Below are positions 8,248-16,901 of a stretch of 17,034 nucleotides of DNA, piece after piece. A program made the position numbers and the translations under genes. The stretch comes from JAWPNA01 sp045402695 (GTDB taxonomy: Bacteria > Acidobacteriota > Polarisedimenticolia > JACPZX01 > DASXTC01), in contig JAWPNA010000058.1 of NCBI GenBank assembly GCA_045402695.1, positions 1 to 17,034 on the forward strand, in the 5' to 3' direction. The stretch's first letter is position 1, and every line of letters begins with the position of its first letter. The notes under the pieces are model-generated. The model worked only from the letters and a program-made list of their open reading frames with translations. It was not told the origin of the DNA and searched no databases.

Positions 8248-11200
8248 TCACCCCACCTGCACGCGGCGCCGGGTCTGCGACGGGACGCGCGGTGGCGGGG
8301 TGAGAATCCCCTGGAGGTTCAGCGGATCGGCGGCGGCCACCCCTATCGGCGCTGGCGCTTCCTTGCGTCGCAGGCGGCGCAGCATCTCCACGGCCCCGGG
8401 CAGCGCGTACTGCTCGCCGGCGAATCCGGCCACGAACCTCCCGCCGCGGGCCTCCCCGCGCAGCTCCATGCGGCGGTACTCGCGCACCAGGTCGCGCCAC
8501 GGGACCGGGATCTTCTCGCGCGTCAGGAGGCGCTTGAAGATCACCCCGTAGCGGTGAAGGAGTCGACGCGCGACGAAGGAGACGGCTTCATCGCCGCCAT
8601 GGGTCTGGGCGGCCGGCGCGTCGCCGGCCGCAGGGGCTCGCAGCAGACACCACCGACCCGCGGGCGCGGGTGAAGATCCGGACGCGGCGCGACGCTTGTG
8701 CGGTGGCTTGAGCAGCGACCGCAATCCCGAGAACGAGTCACATGTGATCAGGCCCTGACCGATCAGCTCGCCCACCCCCATCTCCAGGTGGGAGGCAAGC
8801 TGCCCCGTGGTGCGCCGCAGCTCCTGCGTGAACAGCGCTCCGCGACCCGCGAGCGCGTCCATGATCGGCCGCGCGTGGCTCGACAGCGCACGCTCCTGCT
8901 TCCAGCCAGCTAAACTCGACAAGGCGAGCCACGCGGGCAGGTCGTCCCGCGGCAGCAGGCAGATCGGGGTTGCGCGCACCGGACTGTTGCCAGCCCCCCA
9001 CAGCCGGCCCCAGACCACGTCTCCAGAAAGCGTGAGCTGGTCGAGCCAGTCGGGCCGGTATCCCCGAACGCGCGCGGCCAGCACCGCCGACTCCCACGAC
9101 GCCGCCGGAATCTCGAACCCCGCGAGCTTGCGGATCACCTCGGCCACGCCGCGCGGCCCCTCGAGCCGCGCGTCGCCCCCGGCATGCTGCCAGACTCCAA
9201 GGAATCGCCAGAAGACCGCGGCGCTGACCGGCTCGATCTCGCGGCGGAGGCGATCGAGCGTGTAGTTGTGAATGCGCGCCAGCAGCCGCCGATCGCACCA
9301 TGCCTGCCGGCCCTCGAGGCGGCAGCGCAGGATGATCCCATCGCGCTCCAGCTCGTGAAGTCGTGGTGCATCGGATGCCGGAATGGGCGCATCCTCCCCG
9401 TCATGAAAGACCGGGCCGAGGGCCTCGAGCCGGCCTCGCACCACCGTCTTGGGATCCCGTGACGACTCCGCGGCGAACCAGCGATCGGATTCCAGCGACA
9501 CGCGCCCCGCCTCCCGCAGCTCATCTAACCACTCGTTCCACCCCGACGTCACGGCCTCCTCTCGCGTGACGTAGCCCATCCACTGCAACGCCTCATGGAC
9601 CTCCTCCGCGCTTTCGGGCTGGGGCCATGCCTCTTCACGCACGCGCGCCACCGCCTGCGGGTCGAGCACCCCCAGCGTGTCGGCGGTCTTCAGGTCGAGG
9701 CCTCGGCGCGAGATGACCGCCTGCGTGCGGCGCTCCTCCAGCGGCGCGTCGTCGAGGAACGCATACGGCATGGCGTTGAGGATTCCCCGCGCGAAAGGCG
9801 ACGGCTCAGGCAAGTCCACGGCGATCTTGCGGATGCTCCCGTCGCGCAGGCCGCGCAGGACCTCGATCAGCCCCTCCACATCCATCAGCTCGGTGAGGCC
9901 GTCCTCGATCGTCTGGCGCACGATGGGATGCTCCCAGGGGACGGGGATGTCGCCCGGAGGCAATGTCTCGCCGCACGCCATCACCTGCGGGAATGCCTGC
10001 GCCAGCAGATCGTCCGCGCGCATGCGCAGGAGAGGAGCCGGGACACGGTTGCCCCCCTGCCTCGTGCGCGACAGCATCAGCGAACGAGCCACGTTCCATC
10101 GCCAGCGCGTCGCGAACATCGGCGAGGGCAGGAGCGCCTGCACCAGGATCTCGCGCACCGTCTCGGGCTGCAGATAGTCGAACACCTCGTCGAGGGGGAA
10201 GCTGTGCTGCGGCCCCAGCGAGATCAGGATCGCCTCCTCGTTGGCGGCCGCCTGCAGCTCGAAGCCGAACGAGCGACAGAAGCGCTTGCGCAGCGCGAGC
10301 CCCCATGCGCGGTTGATCCTTCCCCCGAAGGGGGCGTGCACGACGAGCTGCATCCCGCCCGACTCGTCGAAGAACCGCTCGATCACGATCCGGTCCTGTG
10401 TTGGCGCGCCGCCGAGTGCCCGGGCTCCCGCCTCCAGGTACGCGGCGAGCTGGAGCGCGGCGGCCTGCGGCAGGCCGACCTGCTCCATGAGCCAGCCGGG
10501 ATCGGCTCCGAGCATCCGGATGCGGCAGAGGGCCGATGACAGCTCGCGCGTGCGCGCCGGCGCCTCCCCCAGCCAGAACGGCAGCGTGGGCGGCATCCCG
10601 CGCGCGTCGGCGACCCGCATCAGACCCGTCTCGACCTTCAGGATCCGCCACGAGGCATTGCCGAGCTGGAAGATGTCGCCGGCGTTTGCCTCCACGGCGA
10701 AGTCCTCGTGCACCGAGCCGATCACCGTGCCTTCCGGCTCCAGGACGACGCGGTAGTCCGCCGTGTCGGGGATCGCGCCTCCCGAGGTCAGCGCGGTGAT
10801 CCTCGCGCGGCGCGTGGCGCGCAGGCGGCGCCCCACGCCGTCTTTGTGCAGGAGCGCTCCGCGCCCCTGCGTGTGAAGCGCCACCACCGCGTCAAAGTCC
10901 TCGCGCGACAGATCACGGTAGGGCCATGCCCTCGTCATCGTCGCGTACAGATCGTCCTCGGCCCACGTTTCCGGAACGCACGCGGCGACGATCTGCTGCG
11001 CCAGGATATCGAGCGGGGCCACGGGCCGCGGTGTGCGATCCAGCTCGCCCCGGCGCACGGCGTCGGCCAGCGCCGCGGCGCAGACCAGCTCATCGGCCGT
11101 CAGCGGGAAGATGCGTCCCTTCGGCGTACGGGAGAGAGCGTGGCCGGCCCGTCCGACGCGCTGCAGGAACGTGGCGATGGAGGCGGTCACTCCCACCTGG

Positions 11201-12207
11201 AGCACCAGGTCAACGTCGCCAATGTCGATCCCCAGCTCGAGAGACGCCGTGGCCACCAGCGCGCGCAGGTCGCCAGACTTGAGACGCCGCTCGGCGTCGA
11301 GCCGGCGCTCGCGCGAGAGGCTGCCGTGGTGGCTGGTGACCTGATCCTCGCCCAGCAGCTCGGTGAGGCGCGCCGCGATCCTCTCGGCCAGCTTGCGCGT
11401 GTTGACGAAGACCAGCGTGGTGCGATGCCGCCGTATCAGCTCCGCCATCTTCGCGTAGATCTCCCCCCAGGTCTCGTGCGAGCAGACGGTTTCGAGCGGC
11501 GAGTCGGGAACCTCGACCCCGAGGTCGAGAACCCTGCGGTGCCCCACGTCCACCAGCGCGCAGTCGCGGCCCGATCCCACCAGCAGGCGGCCGACCTCCT
11601 CAAGAGGCTTCTGCGTGGCCGACAATCCGATCCTCTGCACAGGCGAAGCGGCGAGGGCACAGAGCCGCTCCAGCGACAGGGCAAGGTGCGCGCCGCGCTT
11701 GTCACCCGCGACGGCGTGGATCTCGTCCAGGATGACGGTGCGCACGGGGCCCAGGATCCTCCGTCCTCCATCGCTGGTCAGCAGGAGGTAGAGCGACTCG
11801 GGCGTGGTCACGAGAATGTGCGGAGGCCGGCGCTGCATCGCCGTGCGCTGTCCCGGCGGCGTGTCACCCGATCGCACGAGGACCCTCACCTCAGGCAGCG
11901 CGGGATCGAGCTCGCGCAGCTCGCGCAGGGGGCCCTGCAGGTTCTGCTGCACGTCGTTGCCCAGCGCCTTCAGCGGCGAGACGTACAGGACGCGCGTGGC
12001 GTCGGGCAGCGCGTCACTCCCGCCGAGCATCTCGTCGAGGGCCCAGAGGAATGCCGCCAGCGTTTTCCCCGTGCCGGTAGGCGCGGCGATCAACGTGTTG
12101 CGCCCGGTCCTGATGTGGGGCCATCCCTCGCGTTGCGGAGGGCTCGGCTCGCCGAAGCGCGCGGCGAACCAGCGCTGAATCGATGGGTGGAACGCGCGAA
12201 GCGGCAC
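8248..12207 (-). CDS. lhr: Lhr-type large ATP-dependent DNA helicase
   Basis: 1319 residues from the preferred GTG (12205-12207). The helicase core is complete: APTGTGKT (42-49), VTTPESLY, DEIH (161-164), SAT (196-198), FVNTRKLAERIAARL, TSHHGSLS, and QRVGRAGH (349-356). The Lhr-specific winged-helix and beta-barrel parts follow, ending with the usual tail elements GRWCLL, RYGVIFKRLL, GGRFVAGFAGEQYALP and ADPLNLQGILTP. The family is a 3'-5' DNA-translocating helicase that prefers RNA:DNA hybrids and works in DNA repair. Length is near full-length Lhr (about 1500). The frame stays open to a GTG at 12312, but homology starts at FHPSIQRWF and GGAG sits 5 bases before GTG 12207, so I use that start. 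It converges with hepT (40-bp gap) and diverges from the corrinoid operon. Confidence 0.93.
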   Translation of the reverse strand: MPLRAFHPSIQRWFAARFGEPSPPQREGWPHIRTGRNTLIAAPTGTGKTLAAFLWALDEMLGGSDALPDATRVLYVSPLKALGNDVQQNLQGPLRELRELDPALPEVRVLVRSGDTPPGQRTAMQRRPPHILVTTPESLYLLLTSDGGRRILGPVRTVILDEIHAVAGDKRGAHLALSLERLCALAASPVQRIGLSATQKPLEEVGRLLVGSGRDCALVDVGHRRVLDLGVEVPDSPLETVCSHETWGEIYAKMAELIRRHRTTLVFVNTRKLAERIAARLTELLGEDQVTSHHGSLSRERRLDAERRLKSGDLRALVATASLELGIDIGDVDLVLQVGVTASIATFLQRVGRAGHALSRTPKGRIFPLTADELVCAAALADAVRRGELDRTPRPVAPLDILAQQIVAACVPETWAEDDLYATMTRAWPYRDLSREDFDAVVALHTQGRGALLHKDGVGRRLRATRRARITALTSGGAIPDTADYRVVLEPEGTVIGSVHEDFAVEANAGDIFQLGNASWRILKVETGLMRVADARGMPPTLPFWLGEAPARTRELSSALCRIRMLGADPGWLMEQVGLPQAAALQLAAYLEAGARALGGAPTQDRIVIERFFDESGGMQLVVHAPFGGRINRAWGLALRKRFCRSFGFELQAAANEEAILISLGPQHSFPLDEVFDYLQPETVREILVQALLPSPMFATRWRWNVARSLMLSRTRQGGNRVPAPLLRMRADDLLAQAFPQVMACGETLPPGDIPVPWEHPIVRQTIEDGLTELMDVEGLIEVLRGLRDGSIRKIAVDLPEPSPFARGILNAMPYAFLDDAPLEERRTQAVISRRGLDLKTADTLGVLDPQAVARVREEAWPQPESAEEVHEALQWMGYVTREEAVTSGWNEWLDELREAGRVSLESDRWFAAESSRDPKTVVRGRLEALGPVFHDGEDAPIPASDAPRLHELERDGIILRCRLEGRQAWCDRRLLARIHNYTLDRLRREIEPVSAAVFWRFLGVWQHAGGDARLEGPRGVAEVIRKLAGFEIPAASWESAVLAARVRGYRPDWLDQLTLSGDVVWGRLWGAGNSPVRATPICLLPRDDLPAWLALSSLAGWKQERALSSHARPIMDALAGRGALFTQELRRTTGQLASHLEMGVGELIGQGLITCDSFSGLRSLLKPPHKRRAASGSSPAPAGRWCLLRAPAAGDAPAAQTHGGDEAVSFVARRLLHRYGVIFKRLLTREKIPVPWRDLVREYRRMELRGEARGGRFVAGFAGEQYALPGAVEMLRRLRRKEAPAPIGVAAADPLNLQGILTPPPRVPSQTRRRVQVG

Positions 12208-12361
12208 GGCTTCTCCGATACGGGTCGACAACCGGTACTTGGCGGACCTCCAAACCAGTGATGATACCAGCCGGAGCCACGAGGCGACATGCAGGTCAGG
12301 GCTCCGGTTCACCTCCTTTCATGCCTGTGTCAGAATGCTGGTCTCGCAGCGAGCCCGGCCC

Positions 12362-12374
12362 CCTTCTGAGAAGG
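12362..12374. repeat. Short inverted repeat in the leader of the corrinoid operon
   Basis: CCTTC-TGA-GAAGG forms a perfect 5-bp stem with a 3-base loop, flanked by GGCC on both sides (12357-12360 and 12373-12376), which offers an alternative outer pairing. It lies 35 bases before the first gene of the methyltransferase operon. No cobalamin, SAM or other riboswitch core is visible in the 201 bp between lhr and that gene. A regulatory role is possible but unsupported beyond position. Confidence 0.2.
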
Positions 12375-12408
12375 CCGATAGCGACTCGCCGCGCCGGGGC
12401 CGCCGCCG

Positions 12409-13884
12409 ATGACCAGCCCGCCCGTCCGACCTGCCGTGCGGTTTCTCGCCGATACACTGATCGAACGCATCCTCGAGGAGGCGCGCAGCGTGTTGCGAGA
12501 GATCGGCGTGGAGGTCCCCCACCCGGAGGTGGCCGATCTACTCCTCTCGGCGGGCGCGCAGATGCACCCCTCCTCGGGCCGGATCCGGATTGGCGCCGCC
12601 CTGATCGACCGGTCACTTGCCACCGCGCCGAACGCGTTCACGCTGCATGACCGCGACGGCGCCACGCGCGCCGATCTCGGCGGCCTGCGCGTGCATTTCA
12701 CGCCCGGCTCGGCGGCCATCAACATCCTCGACGGGGCCACGGGCAGGATCCGCCCCCCCTCCACCCACGACTACATCCGCTACGCCCGCCTCGTGGAGAG
12801 GCTCCCGGCGTTCGACTACCCCTCGACGGCCTTCATCCCGAGCGACGTCCCCGAGAAGATCTCCGACGCGTACCGCCTGTACCTTTCCCTGTTGTACGGC
12901 TCCGGTCCCATCGTGACGGGGGCCTTCACCATCGAGGGGTTCCAGGTCATGGCGGACCTGCTCCTCGCAGTGCGCGGGACCAGCGACGCCCTCGCGCAGA
13001 AGCCCCTGGCGGTCTTCTCCTGCTGCCCGACGGCGCCGCTGAAGTGGTCCGCAGTCACCAGCAAGAACGTGATCGACTGCGCGCGCCGGCGGATCCCGGT
13101 CGAGATCATCTCGGTCCCCCTGACCGGCTTCGTCGCCCCCGGGACGCTGACCGGCACGCTGGCCCAGCATGCGGCGGAAAACCTCAGCGGGATCGTGATC
13201 AGCCAAGTCGCAGCTCTGGGCGCGCCGGTGCTGTGGGGCGGCTCGCCGGCTGTCTTCGACTACCGGCACGAGACCACGCCGCTGGGCGCGATCGAGTCCC
13301 AGATGCTCAACTGCGCCCACGCCGAGATCGGCCGGCGGCTTGGACTGCCGACCCAGGCATACATCTCTCCCTCGGATGCCAAGAGCCTGGACGCGCAGGC
13401 CGGCCTGGAGAGCGCTCACGGGATGCTTCTCGCAGCGCTGGCCGGCATCAACAGCGTGTCGGGGCCCGGCATGCTGGACTTCGAATCGTGCCAGAGCCTC
13501 GAGAAGCTGGTCCTGGATCATGAGATCTGCCTGATGGCCAGGCGTGTGACCCGCGGCATCGAGGAGCGCGAGGGGGACTTCCCCGCCATCCCTCACCTCC
13601 GGGCACTCCTCGAGGAAGGGCACTCGATCATCGCGGATCATACCCGGCGATGGTTCCGCCAGGACGTGAGCTTCCCGGGGCCCGTCATCGATCGGATGAC
13701 CCGCGCCAGGCACCTCGAGGAGGGGGCGCGTCCTCTCGGCGAGCGCGCGACGGACCAGGTCGAGGCGCTGCTGAAATCTCCCCCGAACCGTCTCGACGCC
13801 GAGAGACGCCGCCGGCTGGACGAGATCATGACGTCCGCCGCGCGCGCTGCGGGAATGGATCGGTTGCCACACCATGAGCCCTGA
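12409..13884 (+). CDS. MttB-family (trimethylamine methyltransferase-like) corrinoid methyltransferase
   Basis: 491 residues of the MttB superfamily. Visible signatures: LREIGVEVPHPEV near the N-terminus, the DGATGRIRPPSTHDY segment (D108 on), the long TIM-barrel core, and GPGMLDFESCQSLEKLVLDHE (from residue 352). The frame has no internal TAG, so this is a non-pyrrolysine member. Archaeal MttB uses pyrrolysine to demethylate trimethylamine; non-Pyl relatives characterised so far act on quaternary amines such as glycine betaine, proline betaine or carnitine. The reaction is donor-CH3 + Co(I) corrinoid protein -> Co-CH3. The corrinoid partner is two genes downstream, so the role is strongly implied; the donor is not. 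The start has only a weak ribosome site. The stop overlaps the next gene by 11 bases, showing an operon. No TMA or betaine transporter is in the window. Confidence 0.88.
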   Translation: MTSPPVRPAVRFLADTLIERILEEARSVLREIGVEVPHPEVADLLLSAGAQMHPSSGRIRIGAALIDRSLATAPNAFTLHDRDGATRADLGGLRVHFTPGSAAINILDGATGRIRPPSTHDYIRYARLVERLPAFDYPSTAFIPSDVPEKISDAYRLYLSLLYGSGPIVTGAFTIEGFQVMADLLLAVRGTSDALAQKPLAVFSCCPTAPLKWSAVTSKNVIDCARRRIPVEIISVPLTGFVAPGTLTGTLAQHAAENLSGIVISQVAALGAPVLWGGSPAVFDYRHETTPLGAIESQMLNCAHAEIGRRLGLPTQAYISPSDAKSLDAQAGLESAHGMLLAALAGINSVSGPGMLDFESCQSLEKLVLDHEICLMARRVTRGIEEREGDFPAIPHLRALLEEGHSIIADHTRRWFRQDVSFPGPVIDRMTRARHLEEGARPLGERATDQVEALLKSPPNRLDAERRRRLDEIMTSAARAAGMDRLPHHEP

Positions 13885-14530
13885 CGCCCGCGCCATCCAG
13901 GAGCTGTCGCCTCCGCCTCATGCACTGACCCTCGATCCGCGCGAGGTCGCACGGCTCGCGCACTGCGGCCCCGGGCGGCGGTGGGACGAGGGGATTCGCG
14001 CCGGTATCGCCGAGGGGCGCGCGTTGATCGCGCCGCGCGCGCGCTGGTCGGCGCTCGACCCCGCGAGCATGGCCTGCTTGTTCACCGGGGAAACGCCCGT
14101 CGAGGCGATCGCCGGGCGAGGTGTATGCTGGGCATTCGTCGTGACGATCGGCGAGGCGATCGAGGCCAGAGTCAAAGGTCATTTCGAGCAGGGACGATAC
14201 CTGCAGGCCGTCATCCTCGATGCCGCGGGCTCGGTGGCCGTGGAGGCCGTCTGCGATCTCGTGGAACGGGGCTGCGCCGGCGAGGGCCCTTCCGCCCGGT
14301 TCAGCCCCGGGTATTGCATGTGGCGCCTTGAGAATCAGAAGACTTTGTTCGCCCTGCTCCGCCCGGAGCAGATCGGAATCCGGCTCATGTCCTCAATGAT
14401 CATGCAACCGCTCAAGTCGGTCAGCGGACTCGTCGTGAGGGCCGGCGCGGAGGAGGACCTGATCGTGCGGCCTGAAGACTGCGCGCAGTGCGAGGCCACC
14501 GGGTGCGCCCGCTGGGGCGCGATCGGATAG
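13874..14530 (+). CDS. MetH reactivation-domain protein (stand-alone) with C-terminal Cys cluster
   Basis: 218 residues. RFSPGYC (R142-C148) matches the R-x-x-x-G-Y AdoMet-binding motif of the cobalamin-dependent methionine synthase activation domain. It is followed by WRLENQKTLFALL and PLKSVSGLV (K181-G185), as in short stand-alone homologues. The role in MetH is reductive methylation with AdoMet to rescue accidentally oxidised cob(II)alamin. As a separate protein next to a corrinoid carrier, the same service is inferred for that carrier. The C-terminus carries C203-X2-C206-X4-C211, a small cysteine cluster not present in the MetH domain itself; a metal or iron-sulfur site that could feed electrons is possible but unproven. 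The ATG at 13874 overlaps the mttB-like gene's end by 11 bases, so translation is probably coupled; it has no strong ribosome site. Confidence 0.83.
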   Translation: MSPDARAIQELSPPPHALTLDPREVARLAHCGPGRRWDEGIRAGIAEGRALIAPRARWSALDPASMACLFTGETPVEAIAGRGVCWAFVVTIGEAIEARVKGHFEQGRYLQAVILDAAGSVAVEAVCDLVERGCAGEGPSARFSPGYCMWRLENQKTLFALLRPEQIGIRLMSSMIMQPLKSVSGLVVRAGAEEDLIVRPEDCAQCEATGCARWGAIG

Positions 14531-14541
14531 AAGGAGATCCC

Positions 14542-15174
14542 GTGACGACCATCACCGACCGGATGCGCGAGGCTCTGATCCAGGGACTGGACGCCGATGT
14601 CCGCCGCCTCGCGCAGGAGGCGCTGGCTGCGGGCTCCCCAGCGAAGGAGATCCTCGAGAAGGGCCTGATCCCGGCGATGGAGGTGATCGGGGAGAGGTTC
14701 CGCACCCGGGAGATCTTCCTTCCCGATGTCCTGCTCGCCGCCCGGGCGATGCACGCCGGCCTCGAGGTCGTCAAGCCGCGCCTGGAGGCGTGCGAGGCGA
14801 TGTCACGGGGCACCGTCGTCATGGGAACGGTCGAGGGAGATCTGCACGACATCGGCAAGAACCTGGTCGGCATCATGCTGCGGGGAGTCGGCTACGAGGT
14901 CGTGGACCTGGGCACCAGCGTCAACCCGTCCGCCTTCGTGGATGCCGCGAGGAGCCGGCGGGCCCACGTCGTGGGCATGAGCGCGCTGCTCACCACCACC
15001 ATGCCCGCGATGGGACGCGTCATCACCGCTCTGCGCGAGGCGGGGATGGATCATGTGAAAACGATCGTGGGCGGAGCGGCTGTATCCCAGGCCTTCGCGC
15101 AGGAGATCGGCGCCGACGCCTACGGCTGCGACGCGGCGCGGGCCTGCGAGCTGGTGAGGTCCTGGGTCCCGTGA
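14542..15174 (+). CDS. Corrinoid (cobalamin-binding) methyl-carrier protein
   Basis: 210 residues with two domains: a helical cap (about 1-85, GLIPAMEVIGERFRTREIFLPDVLLAARAM) and a Rossmann-like B12-binding domain. DLHDIGKN (D100, H102, G105) is the D-x-H-x-x-G motif whose His ligates cobalt from below; SALLTTTM and GGAAVSQAFAQEIGAD are the nucleotide-tail contacts. This matches MtbC/MttC/MtqC-type carriers and the B12 module of MetH. GTG 14542 is chosen because AAGGAG at 14531-14536 lies 5 bases before it and the usual family start follows. It would receive a methyl group from the MttB-like protein and hand it to the homocysteine methyltransferase whose GTG start overlaps its stop by 4 bases (GTGA at 15171-15174). 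Confidence 0.94.
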   Translation: MTTITDRMREALIQGLDADVRRLAQEALAAGSPAKEILEKGLIPAMEVIGERFRTREIFLPDVLLAARAMHAGLEVVKPRLEACEAMSRGTVVMGTVEGDLHDIGKNLVGIMLRGVGYEVVDLGTSVNPSAFVDAARSRRAHVVGMSALLTTTMPAMGRVITALREAGMDHVKTIVGGAAVSQAFAQEIGADAYGCDAARACELVRSWVP

Positions 15175-16100
15175 TCCGGCCGGAGCGCGACCTGATCGCC
15201 TGGCTGGATCGGCTCGGGCTTCTGGCGTGCGACGGGGCGATGGGCACCGCCCTGCAAGATGCCGGCGTGCCGGCCGGAGGCTGCCTGGAGCTGCTGAATC
15301 TGGAGCGTCCCGAGGCGGTCCGGGCCGTGAATCAAGGGCACCTCGAGGCCGGCGCCGAGATTCTCCTGACCAACACCTTCGGCGGCAGCCCCGCCCGCCT
15401 CGCCGCGCGTGGGCTCGAGGATCGGTGCGCCGAGATCAACCGCGCGGCCGCATCGATCGCGCGCCGCGTGGCGGGGTCACGCGCCCTGGCGGCCGGATCG
15501 ATCGGGCCTACCGGCCTGCTGCTTGAACCCCTCGGTCCGCTGAGCGCCGAGAAGGCCCTGGATGGATTCCGCTGTCAATCTGCCGCTCTCGCCGAGGGCG
15601 GCTGCGACGCCCTGATCGTCGAGACGATGACCGACCTCGACGAGGCGGCACTCGCCGTCGAGGCGGCCGCCGCCACCGGGCTTCCCGTTCTTGCCTCCAT
15701 GACGTTCGAGGTCACACCGCGCGGGATCTTCACCGTGTTCGGGGCCTCCCCCGAACGTGCCGCCGCGGAGCTGGAGGCGGCCGGCGCGTGCGCTCTCGGG
15801 ACGAACTGCGGCACGGGACCCGCTTCGATGATCGAGATGATCCGCGCCCTGAGGGCGCGGACCAGCCTTCCTCTCATCGCGCAGCCCAACGCGGGGATCC
15901 CAACGCTGGCGCGCGGCGAGCTTCAGTACCCCGAGACCCCCGCGGGATTCGCCTCTCACGTCGCGTCACTGGTGGAGGCCGGCGCCACAATCCTCGGAGG
16001 CTGCTGCGGAACCACCGCCGAGCACGTGCGCGCGTTCGCGAAGGAGGTTCGCAGATTACGCGGCAGCCTGGCGCTGCCGTCAGGCAGTGCGGCGGGATAG
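15171..16100 (+). CDS. Homocysteine S-methyltransferase (MetH homocysteine module / BHMT-like)
   Basis: 309 residues, a single Hcy-binding TIM barrel. DGAMGT (D21-T26) and LLTNTFGG (N68) are family signatures. The three zinc cysteines are all present: C213 in GTNCGTGP and C278/C279 in LGGCCGTT. They hold homocysteine as a zinc thiolate. The length matches a stand-alone module (about 300-350); no folate, B12 or activation domain is fused. The GTG at 15171 overlaps the corrinoid gene's stop by 4 bases, so the carrier is the likely methyl donor and the product methionine. Direct use of betaine or S-methylmethionine cannot be excluded from sequence, since those enzymes share the fold. The 3' end overlaps the convergent ATPase remnant by 21 bases (16080-16100). 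Confidence 0.92.
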   Translation: MIRPERDLIAWLDRLGLLACDGAMGTALQDAGVPAGGCLELLNLERPEAVRAVNQGHLEAGAEILLTNTFGGSPARLAARGLEDRCAEINRAAASIARRVAGSRALAAGSIGPTGLLLEPLGPLSAEKALDGFRCQSAALAEGGCDALIVETMTDLDEAALAVEAAAATGLPVLASMTFEVTPRGIFTVFGASPERAAAELEAAGACALGTNCGTGPASMIEMIRALRARTSLPLIAQPNAGIPTLARGELQYPETPAGFASHVASLVEAGATILGGCCGTTAEHVRAFAKEVRRLRGSLALPSGSAAG

Positions 16101-16733
16101 AGGATCAGCCATGTGCTCCAGACCGACGAAACGCACGCGAAGCGTTCCGTAACGCTGCTCGAAAGGCCGGTCGACGTCACCCGCCACCACGTTATTGAGC
16201 GGACCGGGGTGGCGCTGCCGGAAGGCCTTGATTCCGCCGGAGTCTAATGAGCCCGCCGACCACTTGAACTCGGTGGCCACGGGCCGCCCGGGGCGATCGA
16301 GGACAAAGTCGACCTCGGGGCCCGCCTTGGCCCTCCAGTATCGGATGAATCCTCGCGACCCGAAAAGGGCGTGGAACTCGTTGAGGACCAAGTGCCCGAA
16401 GAGCGCCCCCAGATCCTCGCGGCGCAGATCGCGCCATCCCCGATGTTGGCAGATGAACCCGGTATCGAAGGCATAGACCCGCGGCGCCGAGATCATTTCT
16501 GCCGTGGTGCCTCCGGAATACGGACGCACGACGTGCGCCACGAAGCTCGCCTCGAGAACGGCGAGGTAGTTCGTGATCGTCTGGCGGCTCACCTCGCACG
16601 GGCGGGCGAACCGGGTGGTCTCGAAATTGCCGCGGACCACCGGCGGAATGCCGAGCGAAGCCTTTGTTCTCAGCAGGGCCGTCTGACCATACGCCGCGAT
16701 ATTTGGTACTACCGGACACAAGTGTGCAGGCAC
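16080..16733 (-). pseudogene. C-terminal fragment of a DUF4143-type AAA ATPase
   Basis: About 217 codons are open from a GTG at 16733, but only the C-terminal half of a typical ~400-residue ATP-binding/DUF4143 protein is present. Recognisable parts: VSRQTITNYLAVLEASF (the winged-helix segment), RPYSGG, RVYAFDTGFICQHRGW, LVLNEFHALF, and an endonuclease-like EVDFVLDRPGRPVATEFKW. The N-terminal AAA domain with Walker A and B is absent, and no trace of it is seen in any frame to the right. Homology seems to begin near 16690, followed on the right by unrelated DNA. The role of intact family members is poorly known. I call it a truncated remnant; a short functional protein is possible. It runs tail-to-tail into the methionine operon with a 21-bp overlap. 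Confidence 0.7.
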
Positions 16734-16808
16734 GGCTTGCTCGCTTCAAGCCTCGTTCTCACGGAAAAGGGCGACGTTCCCCGGGACGTGGTCCAAGATC
16801 GAGGGAGT

Positions 16809-16845
16809 TGGTGAAGGCGGCGGGAGTCGAATCCGCGCCGCCTCC
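16809..16845 (-). other. tRNA/tmRNA 3'-end-like remnant, possible attachment site
   Basis: On the minus strand the segment reads as a T-arm (GCGGA-TTCGACT-CCCGC) followed by an acceptor-like strand and CCA (CGCCTTC-A-CCA). Four of five T-stem pairs form; the fifth (A53-C61) does not. No matching 5' acceptor strand (GAAGGCG), D-arm or anticodon arm is found in the preceding 80 bases, so it is not a complete tRNA or tmRNA. Such 3' pieces are what integrases leave when they use a tRNA/tmRNA end as attB. On either strand it can also fold as a GC-rich hairpin (GGCGGCG with CGCCGCC). Between 16734 and 16946 I see no coding gene. Confidence 0.4.
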
Positions 16846-16901
16846 AAATGCTAACTGGTTGATGGCGCGCGACTTTCGTCGTAACTTGCTGGAAATTCGT
16901 T

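Noticed and set aside
10708..12261. 517-codon plus-strand frame opposite lhr
   Set aside because: Shadow of the Lhr helicase core; low-complexity Arg/Gln-rich translation with no ribosome site.
12208..12408. Possible cobalamin or SAM riboswitch before the corrinoid operon
   Set aside because: No conserved B12-box or SAM-core sequence is visible and the space is short; only a small inverted repeat was found.
12613..13896. 427-codon minus-strand frame opposite the MttB-like gene
   Set aside because: Shadow ORF caused by high GC third positions; the plus strand carries clear MttB-family sequence.
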